This document shows, in pieces, positions 51,674 through 62,180 of a stretch of 64,000 nucleotides of DNA. The notes below the pieces were generated by a model, which saw only the letters and a list, made by a program, of their open reading frames with translations, was not told the origin of the DNA and did not search any database. The position numbers and the translations under genes were made by a program. Position 1 is the stretch's first letter; each line of letters opens with the position of its first letter. Origin of the DNA: Syngnathus acus (Eukaryota > Chordata > Actinopteri > Syngnathiformes > Syngnathidae); the NCBI RefSeq assembly GCF_901709675.1, contig NC_051094.1, forward strand, positions 19,560,501-19,624,500. Reading direction: 5' to 3'.

Positions 51674-52480
51674 TAAGGGTGTAACGATTCGTCGATACAC
51701 ATCGATTAATCGATATAATGCTCTACGATTTATTGGCACTGATGCTAAACGTAAACATCGATTTATATCGCCGTGTTTGACCTCAGACATTAGACGCGAC
51801 TTTATTTTGAAATCCAGTTCATTGTTGCTTGCTTCCTCTTTCCGGGAGCAGTACGCGGCGTGTTGTGTTGTGAGCAGAGCAGGCACGTGAAAGGGGAGCC
51901 GACAACTACGCGGCTCCTGGGCTGGTGCTATGGCTCGTAGGGGTGTAAATCGCGGGTTTTGTCACGATACGATATCATATCGATACAAAGAACCACGATA
52001 CGATATTTGCCGATATCTTAAAGCCTGCTGTGATTCATTCACGATACATCACGATATAGTGCTCCACGATCGATATTTTTATTTTTTAAATAAAAAATAT
52101 AGAACAATATCCTGATTTATAACAATTCATACGCAAAATCAACAAGGTACTGCAAACTCTTTATTTAGGAAATTACAAGAGTATTGTAGTATACAAAGTG
52201 CTTATTTTAACACTGAACTTGATCAAATTCCTATATTTTTTCTCATATAAGTAAAGAAAAATGAATATTCTTTCTTTTTTTGTAATACCATTAACTTTAA
52301 AGTGCATTACTGAACTATTTATTTACAATAATTTTAATTGTCCGTTGAGCCATCTTTTCTTTGGAATCCAAAGTGCTTCCAAACGAATGACTTGAAGCCC
52401 AAAGGGGAGCGAATTTCCTCGTCTTCTTGGACACTAGACTAGATATCGTATCGTGACAAAACCCGCGATTTACACCCCTA
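51674..52480. mobile_element. Composite hAT with outer ends of two families
   Basis: Left end TAAGGGTGTAACGATTCG, right end GCGATTTACACCCCTA. The exact 8-bp repeat ATAAATAA flanks both (51,666-51,673 and 52,481-52,488). A second left end, TAGGGGTGTAAATCGCGGG, lies at 51,938 and is the true inverted partner of the right end. The outer unit uses the first left end with the second's right end. No transposase is seen. Confidence 0.78.
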
Positions 52481-52716
52481 ATAAATAACATGTTTATAAA
52501 ACCATCTGTGTCACTCCAATTCATTAAATCCATCGATCGTCCTTTGTCAACAATGGGTGCGCGCCGCTGACGGCGGTTGCACTTCCAAATATTCCACAGG
52601 CCCATATAACGATATATAAATTAGAAATCAAATAACTATTATATAAGCAATAATATTATCAAACCATCTGTGCACTCTAAATCATTAAATCCATCGATCA
52701 AATTCCTCGTCCTTTG

Positions 52717-53757
52717 TCAACAACGCCGCGCGTGAGCCCTGACGTCAAGTGCCTTGCGAAAGTATTCGGCCCCCTTGAACCTTTCAATGGGGTATGTCTC
52801 TATCAGTTTTGCACATCGAGAGACTGGAATTCTTGCCCATTCTTCCTTGCAAAACAGCTCGAGCTCAGTGAGGTTGGATGGAGAGCGTTTGTGAACAGCA
52901 GTCTTCAGCTCTTTCCACAGATTCTCGATTGGATTCAGGTCTGGACTTTGACTTGGCCATTCTAACACCTGGATACGTCTATTTGTGAAACATTCCATTG
53001 TAGATTTGGCTTTATGTTTTGGATCATTGTCCTGTTGGAAGATAAATCTCCGTCCCAGTCTCAGGTCTTTTGCAGACTCCAACAGGTTTTCTTCCAGAAT
53101 GGTCCTGTATTTGGCTCCATCCATCTTCCCATCAATTTTAGCCATCTTCCCTGTCCCTGCTGAAGAAAAGCAGGCCCAAACCATGATGCTGCCACCACCA
53201 TGTTTGACAGTGGGGATGGTGTGTTCAGGGTGATGAGCTGTGTCGCTTTTACGCCAAACATATCGTTTTGCATTGTGGCCAAAAAGTTCGATTTTGGTTT
53301 CATCTGACCAGAGCACCTTCTTCCACATGTTTGGTGTGTCTCCCAGGTGGCTTGTGGCAAACTTTAAACGAGACTTTTTATGGATATCTTTGAGAAATGG
53401 CTTTCTTCTTGCCACTCTTCCATAAAGGCCAGATTTGTGCAGTGCACGACTGATTGTTGTCCTATGGACAGACTCTCCCACCTCAGCTGTAGTTATCTGC
53501 AGTTCATCCAGAGTGATCATGGGCCTCTTGGCTGCATCTCTGATCAGTCTTCTCCTTGTTTGAGATGAAAGTTTGGAGGGACGGCCGGGTCTTGGTAGAT
53601 TTGCAGTGGTCTGATACTCCTTCCATTTCAATATAATTGCTTGCACAGTGCTCCTTGAGATGTTTAAAGCTTGGGAAATCTTTTTGTATCCAAATCCGGC
53701 TTTAAATTTCTCCACAACAGTATCTCGGACCTGCCTGGTGTGTTCCTTTGTCTTCAT
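52717..53757 (-). CDS. Tc1 transposase, 3' end replaced (copy B)
   Basis: 346 codons from the same ATG as copy A. It matches copy A except for two substitutions (KSD for KSN and MEC for MEW) and the C-terminus, where IETYP is followed by terminal-repeat codons (IERFKGAEYFRKA) instead of the normal last 16 residues. The DDE residues (SDETKIELFG, QQDNDPKHKA, PDLNPIENLW) are present. The altered tail may or may not matter for activity. Confidence 0.92.
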   Translation of the reverse strand: MKTKEHTRQVRDTVVEKFKAGFGYKKISQALNISRSTVQAIILKWKEYQTTANLPRPGRPSKLSSQTRRRLIRDAAKRPMITLDELQITTAEVGESVHRTTISRALHKSGLYGRVARRKPFLKDIHKKSRLKFATSHLGDTPNMWKKVLWSDETKIELFGHNAKRYVWRKSDTAHHPEHTIPTVKHGGGSIMVWACFSSAGTGKMAKIDGKMDGAKYRTILEENLLESAKDLRLGRRFIFQQDNDPKHKAKSTMECFTNRRIQVLEWPSQSPDLNPIENLWKELKTAVHKRSPSNLTELELFCKEEWARIPVSRCAKLIETYPIERFKGAEYFRKALDVRAHARRC

Positions 53758-54148
53758 GGTTCTCTCTGCGCTTTAAACAGAACCCTGAGACTATCAAAGA
53801 GCAGGTGCATTTATACGGAGACTTGATTACACACAGGAGCATTCTATTTATCATCATCAGTCATTTAGGACAACATTGGATCATTCAAAGATCCTCACTG
53901 AACTTCTGGAGTGAGTTTGCTGCACTGAAAGTAAAGGGGCCGAATAATATTGCACGCCCCACTTTTCAGTTTTTTATTTGTTAAAAAAGTTTAAATTATC
54001 CAATAAATTTCGTTCCACTTCACGATTGTGTCCCACTTGTTGTTGATTCTTGACAAAAAATTAAAATTTTACATCTTTATGTTTGAAGCCTGAAATGTGG
54101 CGAAATGTTGAAAGGTTCAAGGGGGCCGAATACTTTCGCAAGGCACTG
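52748..54148 (-). mobile_element. Tc1 transposon copy B, internally deleted at the 3' end
   Basis: Minus strand, from the right end CGCAAGGCACTG at 54,148 (TA at 54,149) to a low-coordinate end AAGTGCCTTGCGAAAG near 52,747. Compared with copy A, the last about 230 bp before the terminal 40 bp are missing: the frame passes from the ETYP codons straight into the terminal repeat. Upstream text is otherwise nearly identical to copy A. Confidence 0.93.
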
Positions 54149-54229
54149 TAACTAGATTGTAGCGTTAACAAAGTACAAGGAAAGACGTGGGTTTGGTAAA
54201 CGGCTCTTTATTTAACAAAACAAACTTCC

Positions 54230-54542
54230 AGGCGTGTGGCGGCGTGGACTTCCAGCCACGGAGGTGGAAGAGAGATCCATAGAATAGGACCGGGCGTGCG
54301 TAAAAGCCATGACCGAGCCCCATCCACCGTCCCCGGACAGCCACCCGGCCGAGCGCCGGCCCTCGACTTCCATCCACGGAGGTGAAAGAGAGCTCCGTAG
54401 AGTAGGACCGGGCGTGCGTAAAAGCCATGTCCGAGCCCCATCCACCGTCCCTGGACAGCCACCCGGCCGAGCGCCGGCCCCCGACTTCAATCCACGGAGG
54501 TGAAAGAGAGCTCCGTAGAGTAGGACCGGGCGTGGGTAAAAG
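54230..54542. repeat. 118-bp tandem repeat, about 2.6 units
   Basis: GGACCGGGCGTGCGTAAAAG recurs at 54,287, 54,405 and 54,523. Each unit is GC-rich with CCACCCGGCCGAGCGCCGG in between. It is open in several frames but encodes nothing recognised. Confidence 0.92.
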
Positions 54543-54919
54543 CCATAATAGTTTTTCAAACCTTCTGTGTCACTCCAAATCCTTAAATCCTTCAAACTCT
54601 TCGTCCTCCGTGTCACTTAGAAACAAAGCCGCTAATGATGCCGGTAGTACGTGGGGCCCTTCTTCATCTTCGTCATCCCGTGATCAATCTTTGTCCTTTT
54701 TGTAAACAACCGCCACGCCGCGTCGCGCTGCTGACGTCACTTGAAATTCAAATTACAGTAATCCCTTGCTACATCGTGGTTCGTTTATCGCGGTTTCACT
54801 TTTTTTTTTTTTTTCGAAAATTTTTGAAAAAAAACACATAAGTCGCTCCTTATTATAAGTTGCCCCCCAACCCAAACTATGAAAAAAACCGCGACTTATA
54901 GTCCGAAAACTACGGTACT

Positions 54920-55359
54920 ATAATTTTTTAGTGTAAAATTTTTAAAGTGTTCTTTGAATTGGGCAATGTGTTTACTTTCTTTGATCGTTACAGGTAACTT
55001 ATTCCATAGCTTTACCCCATTGACAGATATGCACATGGTTTTGAGGGTGGTGCGCACCTTAGGTTGTAGGTTCTTTGTGTGTCTTAGCATGAAGGAATTG
55101 ACAATAAAGCTGACTCTGACTCTGACTGAAAAGGTTCCCTCTCCTTCTTAGACTGTAAACACTTTCTCTTTCTATGAACCATTTTTGTATATTATTAGGG
55201 AGTAAATTTTTTTTAGCTTTATAAATAATTTGTGCGGTCTTGAAATCTACCAAATCCATACATTTTAACGTTTGTAATTTAATAAATAAATTATTTGTAT
55301 GTTCACAATAGCCAACATTGTTGATAATTCTAATTGCCTTTTTCTGCATTGTGCATACC
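54920..55359 (-). pseudogene. LINE ORF2, RT C-terminal tail
   Basis: Minus strand: TVCTMQKKAIRIINNVGY, CEHTNNLFIKLQTLK, FKTAQIIYKAKKNLLP, then, after a short Rex1-like insertion (55,072-55,133), VRTTLKTMCISVNGVKLWN. This is the C-terminal region of ORF2, continuous with TYKTTLK text at 56,232 once the Rex1-like fragment is removed. Confidence 0.75.
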
Positions 55360-56228
55360 GTCTTTAAAGTCAAAGTCAAAGTCAGCTTTATTGTCAATTT
55401 CTTCACATGCCAAGACACACAAAGAAATCGAAATAACGTTCCCACTATCCCACGGTGATCCCACTATCCCACGGTGACAAGACATAATACACAATATACA
55501 TACAAGTAAACAACACAAAAAAAATAAAAACAAGAAGGCACAAACAATGAATAAATAAGTGATGAATAAATAATAAATAAACAAATAACACAATAAATAA
55601 GAGGAGCAAAAATGGAGCAAGTGTGCATACAGCAGACAGTCACAATATAGCGCAAAAGTACAGGACGCTACGCAGAAGGGGGGAGAGAGTTCAGGATCCT
55701 AACAGCCCGGAGAATGAAGCTGTTGGTGAGTCTGGTGGTGCGGGAGCGCAGGCTCCTGTACCTCTTCCCAGAGGGCAGAAGATCAAACAAAGAGTGAGCG
55801 GGGTGACTCACATCACTCACAATCGTGGTCGCCTTGCGGGTGAGATGGGAGATGTAAATGTCCTTCAGGGAGGTGAGTGAAGCACCAATAATCTTACCAG
55901 CCGTGTTCACTATGCGCTGCAGGGCCTTCATGTTGTATTCAGTGCAGCTACCACCCCAGACAGCGATACAACTGGAGAGGACGCTCTCAATGGTGCCACG
56001 GTAGAATGTAGTCATGACGGCCGGAGGAGCACTTGCTTGCCTGAGTTTCCGCAGGAAGTACAGGCGACGCTGAGCTTTCTTTGCCAGTGATGCGGTGTTG
56101 GCGGACCAGGAGAGGTCCTCACTGATGTGCACCCCCAGGAATCTGGTGCTGCTCACTCTCTCCACCACAGCACCGTCGATGGTCAGCGGCAGGTGTTGGG
56201 TGTGACCCTTCCGGAAGTCAACAACAAT
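55360..56228 (-). mobile_element. Rex1-like family A LINE, 5'-truncated copy
   Basis: 3' end AAAGTCAAAGTCAAAGTC at 55,360, with a duplicated TCCCACTATCCCACGGTGA at about 55,441-55,478. The ORF C-terminus (55,668-56,168; 166 codons: [35 protein letters not shown]) is open. The 5' end is in the [10 protein letters not shown] region. The copy gives the empty site for the MITE at 37,680. Confidence 0.88.
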
Positions 56229-56647
56229 TTAGGGTGGTTTTGTAGGTATTGCCCCATACCTCAACACCATAGGACATGTAAGGAAGAAGCAGTGAGCATT
56301 ATAAAGTGTACATTGTTTTCCGGTTCAGTCAGCGTCTGACTTTACAAAGTATACCCACGGTCTTTGCCAATTTTGAACAGATGTGTTTGACTTGCGGTTT
56401 CCAGCTGAGACTGTGGTCAATTATGACTTCCAGAAAGGAGTTTTCATAAATTCTATCTAATCTGGTGTTATCACACAATACTTATAGAGTTATGTCTTCT
56501 GGGATTTTTCGTTTCGTAGAGATCATAAAATTGTTTTTTTTTATGTTAAGAGATAATTTATTTGAGTCAAACCACAGTTTTAGCTTGGCAAGCTCATCAG
56601 AAACAGTCTTCATTAGTTGTTGTAGGTTCTCTCCTTCACAAAAGATA

Positions 56648-57405
56648 CCGTTTTTTTCCGTGTATAATACGCAAAATTTAACTAATTTATTGTCCTAAAA
56701 TCTGGGGTGCGCATTATACATGGGTACAATTTTTTTAATTTTTTTTTTTTTTTTAAGAAAATCATGGTACTGGTACGAGTATTGATTTATGTATTGTTCT
56801 CTTCTTGTCATGTTGTGAAAGAATGTGGGTTGAATAAATACCGAAAGAACAATAGTGTGTTTGTACTGTGCTCTGGTCATTTCGTCAAAGAAGGGATAAT
56901 AGTCCTCTTCTCTTCTTGACTAACAATGAATGTGATAGTTTAATACAATCAGCAAATAACAAAATGCGTATTACAGGTTATATTTAATTTCACAACACTT
57001 TGCCTTGTTCCTTTCGTCTCTGCTGTTCACTTCAAACACGCTCCATACGAACGCAATGCTCTCGTATCAGACGCTTGCTCGATCACCTGCTCGTTTGCTG
57101 TCACAATGTGCCCTACACAAATCCGAAACATTTGTTGCGGCTCCGAGTCACGACGAGGGGCAAGTTTTGGTTTCCAAGGGTGTTTTTATTCCTCTTCAAC
57201 GTCTCTCCCATACAGAGCCGCCTTTTTCACATGTCCGCACGTCACTTACCTCTCTTTTCATCTGATCGCGGTGGTGCCTTTACGGGCAGTCGGAGAAATC
57301 AACGCCAACAAAAAAAATACATCCAGCCTAGTTAAGACCATACCAAAGACTATAAAAATGGGACCCATTGCCTCCCTGCGTGTGTGACGATCATTGGGAC
57401 TTAAA

Positions 57406-57459
<54 letters not shown>

Positions 57460-57564
57460 ATTGGGTGCGTATTATACATGGGTACAGGCTTTTTTCCAGC
57501 ATCAACATGCCATTGTTAGGGTGCGTATTATACATGGGGGCGTATTATACACGGAAAAAAACGG
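56648..57564. mobile_element. TA-flanked MITE (CCGTTTTTTTCCGTG family), copy 1
   Basis: Ends CCGTTTTTTTCCGTGTATAA and TTATACACGGAAAAAAACGG with TA flanks (56,646-56,647 and 57,565-57,566). Subterminal GTGCGCATTATACATGGG repeats. A fragment of SINE family 2 (57,338-57,403) and an (AAAT)n tract (57,404-57,465) lie inside. It sits right after the RT catalytic codons. Confidence 0.94.
57338..57403 (+). mobile_element. SINE family 2 fragment (internally deleted)
   Basis: CATACCAAAGACTATAAAAA joined directly to GTGTGTGACGATCATTGGG; the full copy at 31,103 has about 180 bp between these parts. The tail is (A)n then (AAAT)n to 57,465. Confidence 0.8.
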
Positions 57565-58681
57565 TATTTGTGTCATCAGCAAATATGACAAATTTTAAAA
57601 TCTTAGAGGTGTTAATTATATCATTAATATATAATATGAATAGTTTTGGTCCCAATACTGATCCTTGTGGAACACCGCATATTTAAAAGCATTGACTTTT
57701 TCTCTCCCATCTGCACAAACTGTTGCCTATAAAAAAAACTCTTGAATCTTGAATGTTCTAAGTAGCTTTTTATCCAACTGAAACCTATTCCCCTAATCCC
57801 ATACCTTTCCAATTTTTGAAGCAAAATGTCATGATTAATTGTATCAAAGGCCTTTTTAAGGTCAATAAAAACTCCTACGGCAAACTTCTTGTCGTCAATG
57901 CTTGTTGACAGTTCTTCCACAAGGTCAATTAAAGCTAAGGATGCAGATCGCTTTGGCCTAAAACCATATTGACTATCAGTTAATATCTCACACTTATCAA
58001 TAAAACTGTCCAATCTAACAACAAATACCTTCTCCAAGATTTTGGAAAATTGGGGAAGCAATGAGACTGGCCTGTAGTTGGTATAAAGATTCTTCTCACC
58101 GGCCTTATAGATGGAAACGACTTTGGCTATTTTCATTTTTGTGGGAAAGGAGCCCAGTTTCAGCGAGAGGTTGCAGATATGGGCTATGGGATCTGCTATA
58201 GCTACTATTACATATTTAATTAGGTATAGATCAATATCCTCACAGTCCCTTGATGTTTTGTTCTTAAATTGTTTAACTATATCAATTATTTCAGTGTTAT
58301 CTGTATTTCTCAGAAAGATGGTAGCCGGGTTTCGTTCCCCAAAAAATTGTGATACACCTCCCCTTTGTGGAGGGATTATCTCATCTGCCAGTTTAGGCCC
58401 TACATTCACAAAGAATTTGTTGAATCCTGCCACCACTTCATCACTATTTTTAATTATCTTACCATTTTCAAAGAATTCATTTGTGAATCCACTTATTTTT
58501 TTTCTTCTTATAATTGAGTTTAAAATATTCCATGTGCTCTTTATATTATTATGATTTGTTTCCAACAGTTTACTATAATAATCTTTCTTACATTTTCTAA
58601 GAATTTCTGTTAGTTTATTTTTACATCTTTTATATTTAGTTTCTTTCTCCTCAGTTCTGTGTTTAATAAAGTCTTTATATA

Positions 58682-59491
58682 CCGTTTTTTCCCATGTATA
58701 ATGCGCAAAATTTAACTAATTTATTGTCCTAAAATCTGGGGTGCGCATTATACATGGGTACAATTTTTTTTTTTTTCTTTTTTTTTTTTTTTGAAGAAAA
58801 TCTCCCTCGAAATAAAACTTGAAATCACCTTTCTTCTTGTTTGTTGTCAATCGCGCATCGCATTCAGCCATCCTGCCCAACACACTTAGTCAGTAAAATT
58901 CATAATTGACGACACATCGTTTGATGCGATGGTGCAATCCTTGATGGTGTGTTATTGTCAAATATTGTTTGTTTTTTAATCTCCATCGCAAACCGGATAT
59001 CATACGGAGGCCGCCATTACAGATGCGCAGAACGGATCCGCAAGACACGTCAGCTATATACTAAAGAGCGAGAGTTCAGTTCTAAACCTAAATGCGTATT
59101 ACAGGTAATATTTTATTTCACAACACTTTGCCTTGTTCCTTTCGTCTCTGCTGTTCACTTCAAACACGCTCCATACGAACACAATGCTCTCGTATCAGAC
59201 GCTTGCTCGATCACCTGCTCGTTTGCTGTCACAATGTACCCTACACAAATCCGAAACATTTCTCCGCTATCGAGTTTGCTAGCGCATGCGCAGTGATACT
59301 GACCGGCAGAATAACATCCGGTTGTTCCCAAAGATGATCTTTTTTCTGAAATAATTTTACGTTTACGGACTTAAGTAGGAGTCAAAATTTGGGTGCGTAT
59401 TATACATGGGTACAGGCTTTTTTCCAGCATCGACATGCCATTTTTAGGGTGCGTATTATACATGGGGGCGCATTATACATGGGAAAAACGG
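58682..59491. mobile_element. TA-flanked MITE (CCGTTTTTTCCCATG family), copy 2
   Basis: Ends CCGTTTTTTCCCATGTATAA and TTATACATGGGAAAAACGG, TA-flanked (58,680-58,681 and 59,492-59,493). It interrupts the LINE between endonuclease and RT codons. The terminal sequence differs slightly from copy 1, so they are sister families. Confidence 0.94.
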
Positions 59492-59499
59492 TAATTCAT

Positions 59500-60543
59500 T
59501 CTTTTTTTGCAGGCATTCAACAGACCCCCAGTGAACCACGGTTTATCTGGTCGTTTTGAAGTTTTCTTTGGTCGCTGAATTGGACAGTTTTTATGATATA
59601 GAGTCAAAAAAGTATTTAGAAATAAATTATAGGCTGCATCAACATCCTCTTTTTCATAAACATTCCTCCAGTCTTGAGCTATCAGATCATTTCTAAATGC
59701 GTTCAGAGTGCCATTTGTTCTTAATCTCCTTTGTATCTTTACTTTGCTATTGTCTAAGTTCTTATGTTTACATTCATGGATAACAAACACCGGCAGATGG
59801 TCAGTGACATCGTTTATTAATAATCCACTTTCTAAATTACTTGTCATATTATTAGTAAGAATATTGTCTATTACTGATGCCGAGTGGTTGATATTTCTGC
59901 TTGGTTTGGTTATGCTAGGATATAATCCTTTACTATACATTGCATCTAAATCTTCTATCGCAGGTGTTTTATTTGGATTTAAGAAGTCTATATTATAGTC
60001 CCCACATAAAAAGGCTACCTTCTACTCGGTGTTTGAAACCATGGCCTCAAATACTTCTTTGAAATTTTCAATACTAGAGTTGGCTGTTCTATAAACACAG
60101 CTAACAATGACATTCTTCATTTTACCCATATCAATTTCAACAGTAATACATTCACATAAGTCATCAATAACAGTTGTCATGCTTTCTACAATCCTATACT
60201 TTAACCTACTGTCTATATACAGTGCAACTCCTCCACCCTTTTTATTTGTCCTATTCACAAAGTTGAAATTATATTCTTCTAATTCAAAATCGGTCCCTTT
60301 GTCATGGCTAAGCCAACTCTCAGAAATGGCAATTATATTGAATTGCATGGTGTAATGCTGTAAATAGTTCTTAATTTTATCAAAGTTTGCATATAAACTC
60401 CTACTGTTGAAGTGTATTATTGATATACCTTGCTCTAAGTTGAATTTCTCCTTGAATTGATTTTCAGTGTAATAACAACAGTTGCTAGTTACAGAGTCAA
60501 AGAAATTGCTTTCCGGCTCTATATCTATATCTTGTATCTGCAT
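59500..60543 (-). pseudogene. LINE ORF2 endonuclease
   Basis: From the ATG at 60,543: ISIIHFNSRSLYANFDKIKN, IIAISESWLSHDKGT, KKGGGVALYIDSRLKY, IVSCVYRTANS, then a single in-frame stop (60,019-60,021), then FLCGDYNIDFLN, SASVIDNILTNNM and LLINDVTDHLPVFVI. These are the AP-endonuclease motifs, including the catalytic Asp and His neighbourhoods. Apart from the stop, the frame is continuous to the MITE at 59,491. It nicks DNA to prime reverse transcription. Confidence 0.85.
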
Positions 60544-61234
60544 GGTAATTGTTTAAGGTAAACGCAAACAGTCGTCTTCCCATCCACCCACATCCAAATT
60601 TGAGCACATACACACCCACAGCTCCACGTCCACACGCACCCGCACACGCATACACACATATCATTTGTAATGGCAGCCAAATAGTTGAGACAATTTAACC
60701 AATATAAGTCCAGCAAAAAAGTTGCGTAATGGTGGTATAAAAATTCTGCATGTGTATTTATGAAAAACAAATTCAGTTTTAGTTCATGGGGGATATTGAA
60801 AGAAAGTGTGATTGTGATAGTCAGTCGGCGTTCCTAGCCAAAAAAGAAAAATTACCAGCAATCCGGCAAGACACCTACTCACCACTACCAAGCCGTGCTC
60901 TTCAAGTGCAAAAAAGGCATCCACAATATGAAAAAAAGAGTACCGTAATTTTCGGACTATAAGTCGCGGTTTTTTTTCATAGTTTGGGTGGGGGTGCGAC
61001 TTATACTCAGGAGCGATTTATATACATATATATGGTTTTTTTCACTTTTTTGGGCATTTTATGGCTGGTGCGACTTATACTCCGGTGCGACTTATAGTCC
61101 GAAAATTACGGTACTTCCAAGATGAGTCCAATAGGATAGAACTTTTTCCAGTAATTCCAAAAAACAATTGGCGGAAGGATACCAAACAGTTAGAAAAATA
61201 ATAAATCTGGGCAGCAAGAGGATGTTCTATTCGG
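60544..61234. other. LINE inter-ORF spacer with an inserted MITE
   Basis: Between ORF1 stop and ORF2 start of the minus-strand LINE, with a CACACC-rich stretch near 60,600-60,660. No gene is seen other than the MITE at 60,943-61,110. Confidence 0.5.
60943..61110. mobile_element. Compact MITE, 168 bp (CCGTAATTTTCGGAC family)
   Basis: Ends CCGTAATTTTCGGACTATAA and TTATAGTCCGAAAATTACGG, TA flanks (60,941-60,942 and 61,111-61,112). GTGCGACTTATACTC occurs twice. It is a near-complete palindrome made of end sequences, the shortest member of this group in the window. Confidence 0.96.
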
Positions 61235-61975
61235 CTATGCAGTTTCATATTTCTCCAGGTCTTTGAGGTCCCGGATAAGCAGGACCCTCGCCTCCTCAGC
61301 AAGTGAACCATTTGTGTGAATCCAGATTTTACAGTCCCTTGTCCATGTTGAATAGATTTTCTTTTGTTTCTTCAGAACCCTCGCACGTTTGGCTATCTCG
61401 GCGTTCCTCTTCGTAAGGTGTTCGTTCACATACACCTGTGTGTTCTTCAGTTTCCTTACTTGTTTCAAAAGCTCCGTTTTGTGTCCTCTGTTTACAAATC
61501 TCAGAAGGATGGTTCGCTCTGATTGTGCATTTCTTTTGGGAAGAGTATGGCAGGCAGCGATACTCTCCTTATGAATGGTGATGTCATTTCTGTTCAAGAA
61601 CTGAATCACCTGTTCCTCCAGCGACTGCTTTTCTCCCTCAGTCAAGTCCTCCTCGTTGTTCTCTCCTCGGGTGACGTTGGAGTATGTGCGGTGTGTTGTT
61701 TTCAGACCGCTGATGATCACGTCCTCTTTCCGTGTATATTGCTCCAACTCGTCAACTCTCTTTTCCAACTCCGCAATTTTCTCATCCTTCAGCACGAGTA
61801 GTTTGTTTAGTTTCCTCACGTCTTCAACCAGACCACTTATTTTTCCTACATTATCCACCATTCCGTCCATTTTCTTTGCCAGGTCTTTCAAGGCCATCTT
61901 AATCTCGATTTTATCATCGTCATCGTCGTCACTACCTTGAGACGCGCGCCTCCTCCTTCGCCGCCGGTCCGCCAT
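61235..61975 (-). CDS. LINE ORF1 protein (coiled coil plus RRM-like)
   Basis: 246 codons from ATG at 61,975. A basic/acidic start (MADRRRRRRRASQGSDDDDD) is followed by a long coiled coil (about residues 25-85; VRKLNKLLVLKDEKIAELEK), then an RRM-like region (DVIISGLKTTHR, ERTILLRFVNRGHKTELLK) and a short C-terminal domain. ORF1 proteins of LINEs bind RNA and trimerise through such coils. No stop or frameshift is present. It is the only intact ORF of this LINE. Confidence 0.82.
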   Translation of the reverse strand: MADRRRRRRRASQGSDDDDDDKIEIKMALKDLAKKMDGMVDNVGKISGLVEDVRKLNKLLVLKDEKIAELEKRVDELEQYTRKEDVIISGLKTTHRTYSNVTRGENNEEDLTEGEKQSLEEQVIQFLNRNDITIHKESIAACHTLPKRNAQSERTILLRFVNRGHKTELLKQVRKLKNTQVYVNEHLTKRNAEIAKRARVLKKQKKIYSTWTRDCKIWIHTNGSLAEEARVLLIRDLKDLEKYETA

Positions 61976-62180
61976 CTTTCAATCAAGTCACTCCGGCGTT
62001 CTAAGAGAATCGCTTGGAGCTCAAGGTTTTGTTGATTCCTCGATCGAAGAACACAAGCGAGCTGGACGGAACAGCAGGGGCCCACACTGCGTCCTGATTC
62101 TGCTTGCAAATTTGCTGATTTGAAGGCAAACGGGCGACGAGAGACAACTAGCACGCCATGCCGAGCGAAGCTCAACCAAC
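61976..62180 (-). promoter_or_regulatory. LINE 5' region
   Basis: About 200 bp upstream of the ORF1 ATG on the minus strand, GC-rich, up to the border with the transposon end at 62,180. It presumably contains the internal promoter of the LINE; no specific motif was identified. Confidence 0.4.

Larger units (their letters stand above)
51397..54915. mobile_element. pogo-like element with CCGTAATTGTCGGAC ends, 3.5 kb
   Basis: Left end CCGTAATTGTCGGACTATAA and right end TTATAGTCCGAAAACTACGG, TA-flanked (51,395-51,396 and 54,916-54,917). Repeated AAGTCGCTCCGGAGTATAAG lies inside. Internal direct repeats (CCATCTGTGTCACTCC and AAATCCATCGATC) are at about 52,500-52,555 and 52,663-52,722. An acidic transposase C-terminal motif is at 54,570-54,615 (minus). 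A hAT (51,674-52,480) and a Tc1 (52,748-54,148) lie within. Confidence 0.7.
56230..58679 (-). pseudogene. LINE ORF2 reverse transcriptase
   Basis: Upper block 58,679-57,567: RCKNKLTEILRKCKKDYYSK, FKNKTSRDCEDIDLYLIKY, KMKIAKVVSIYKAGEKN, DSQYGFRPKRSASLALID, VGVFIDLKKAFDTINHD, then a frame shift and VIFADDT at about 57,568-57,590, the catalytic site. A MITE (56,648-57,564) follows directly. Lower block 56,646-56,230 continues FCEGENLQQLMKT, LAKLKLWFDSNKLSLN. Several frame changes and the MITE destroy the enzyme. Confidence 0.82.
54918..62180 (-). mobile_element. jockey/CR1-group LINE, nearly full length, minus strand
   Basis: Runs from a 5' region near 62,180, through ORF1 (61,975-61,235), a spacer, ORF2 endonuclease (60,543-59,500) and RT (58,679-56,230, resuming 55,359-54,920). 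Younger insertions inside are MITEs at 60,943-61,110, 58,682-59,491 and 56,648-57,564, and a Rex1-like fragment at 55,360-56,228. A short Rex1-like tail (55,072-55,133, AATAAAGCTGACTCTGAC) also interrupts it. Joining across each MITE restores the reading. Confidence 0.85.

Noticed and set aside
54209-54616. Open frames across the 118-bp tandem repeat (up to 134 codons, minus)
   Set aside because: They are open in more than one frame because the unit is GC-rich and lacks stop trinucleotides; the repeated peptide resembles nothing I know.
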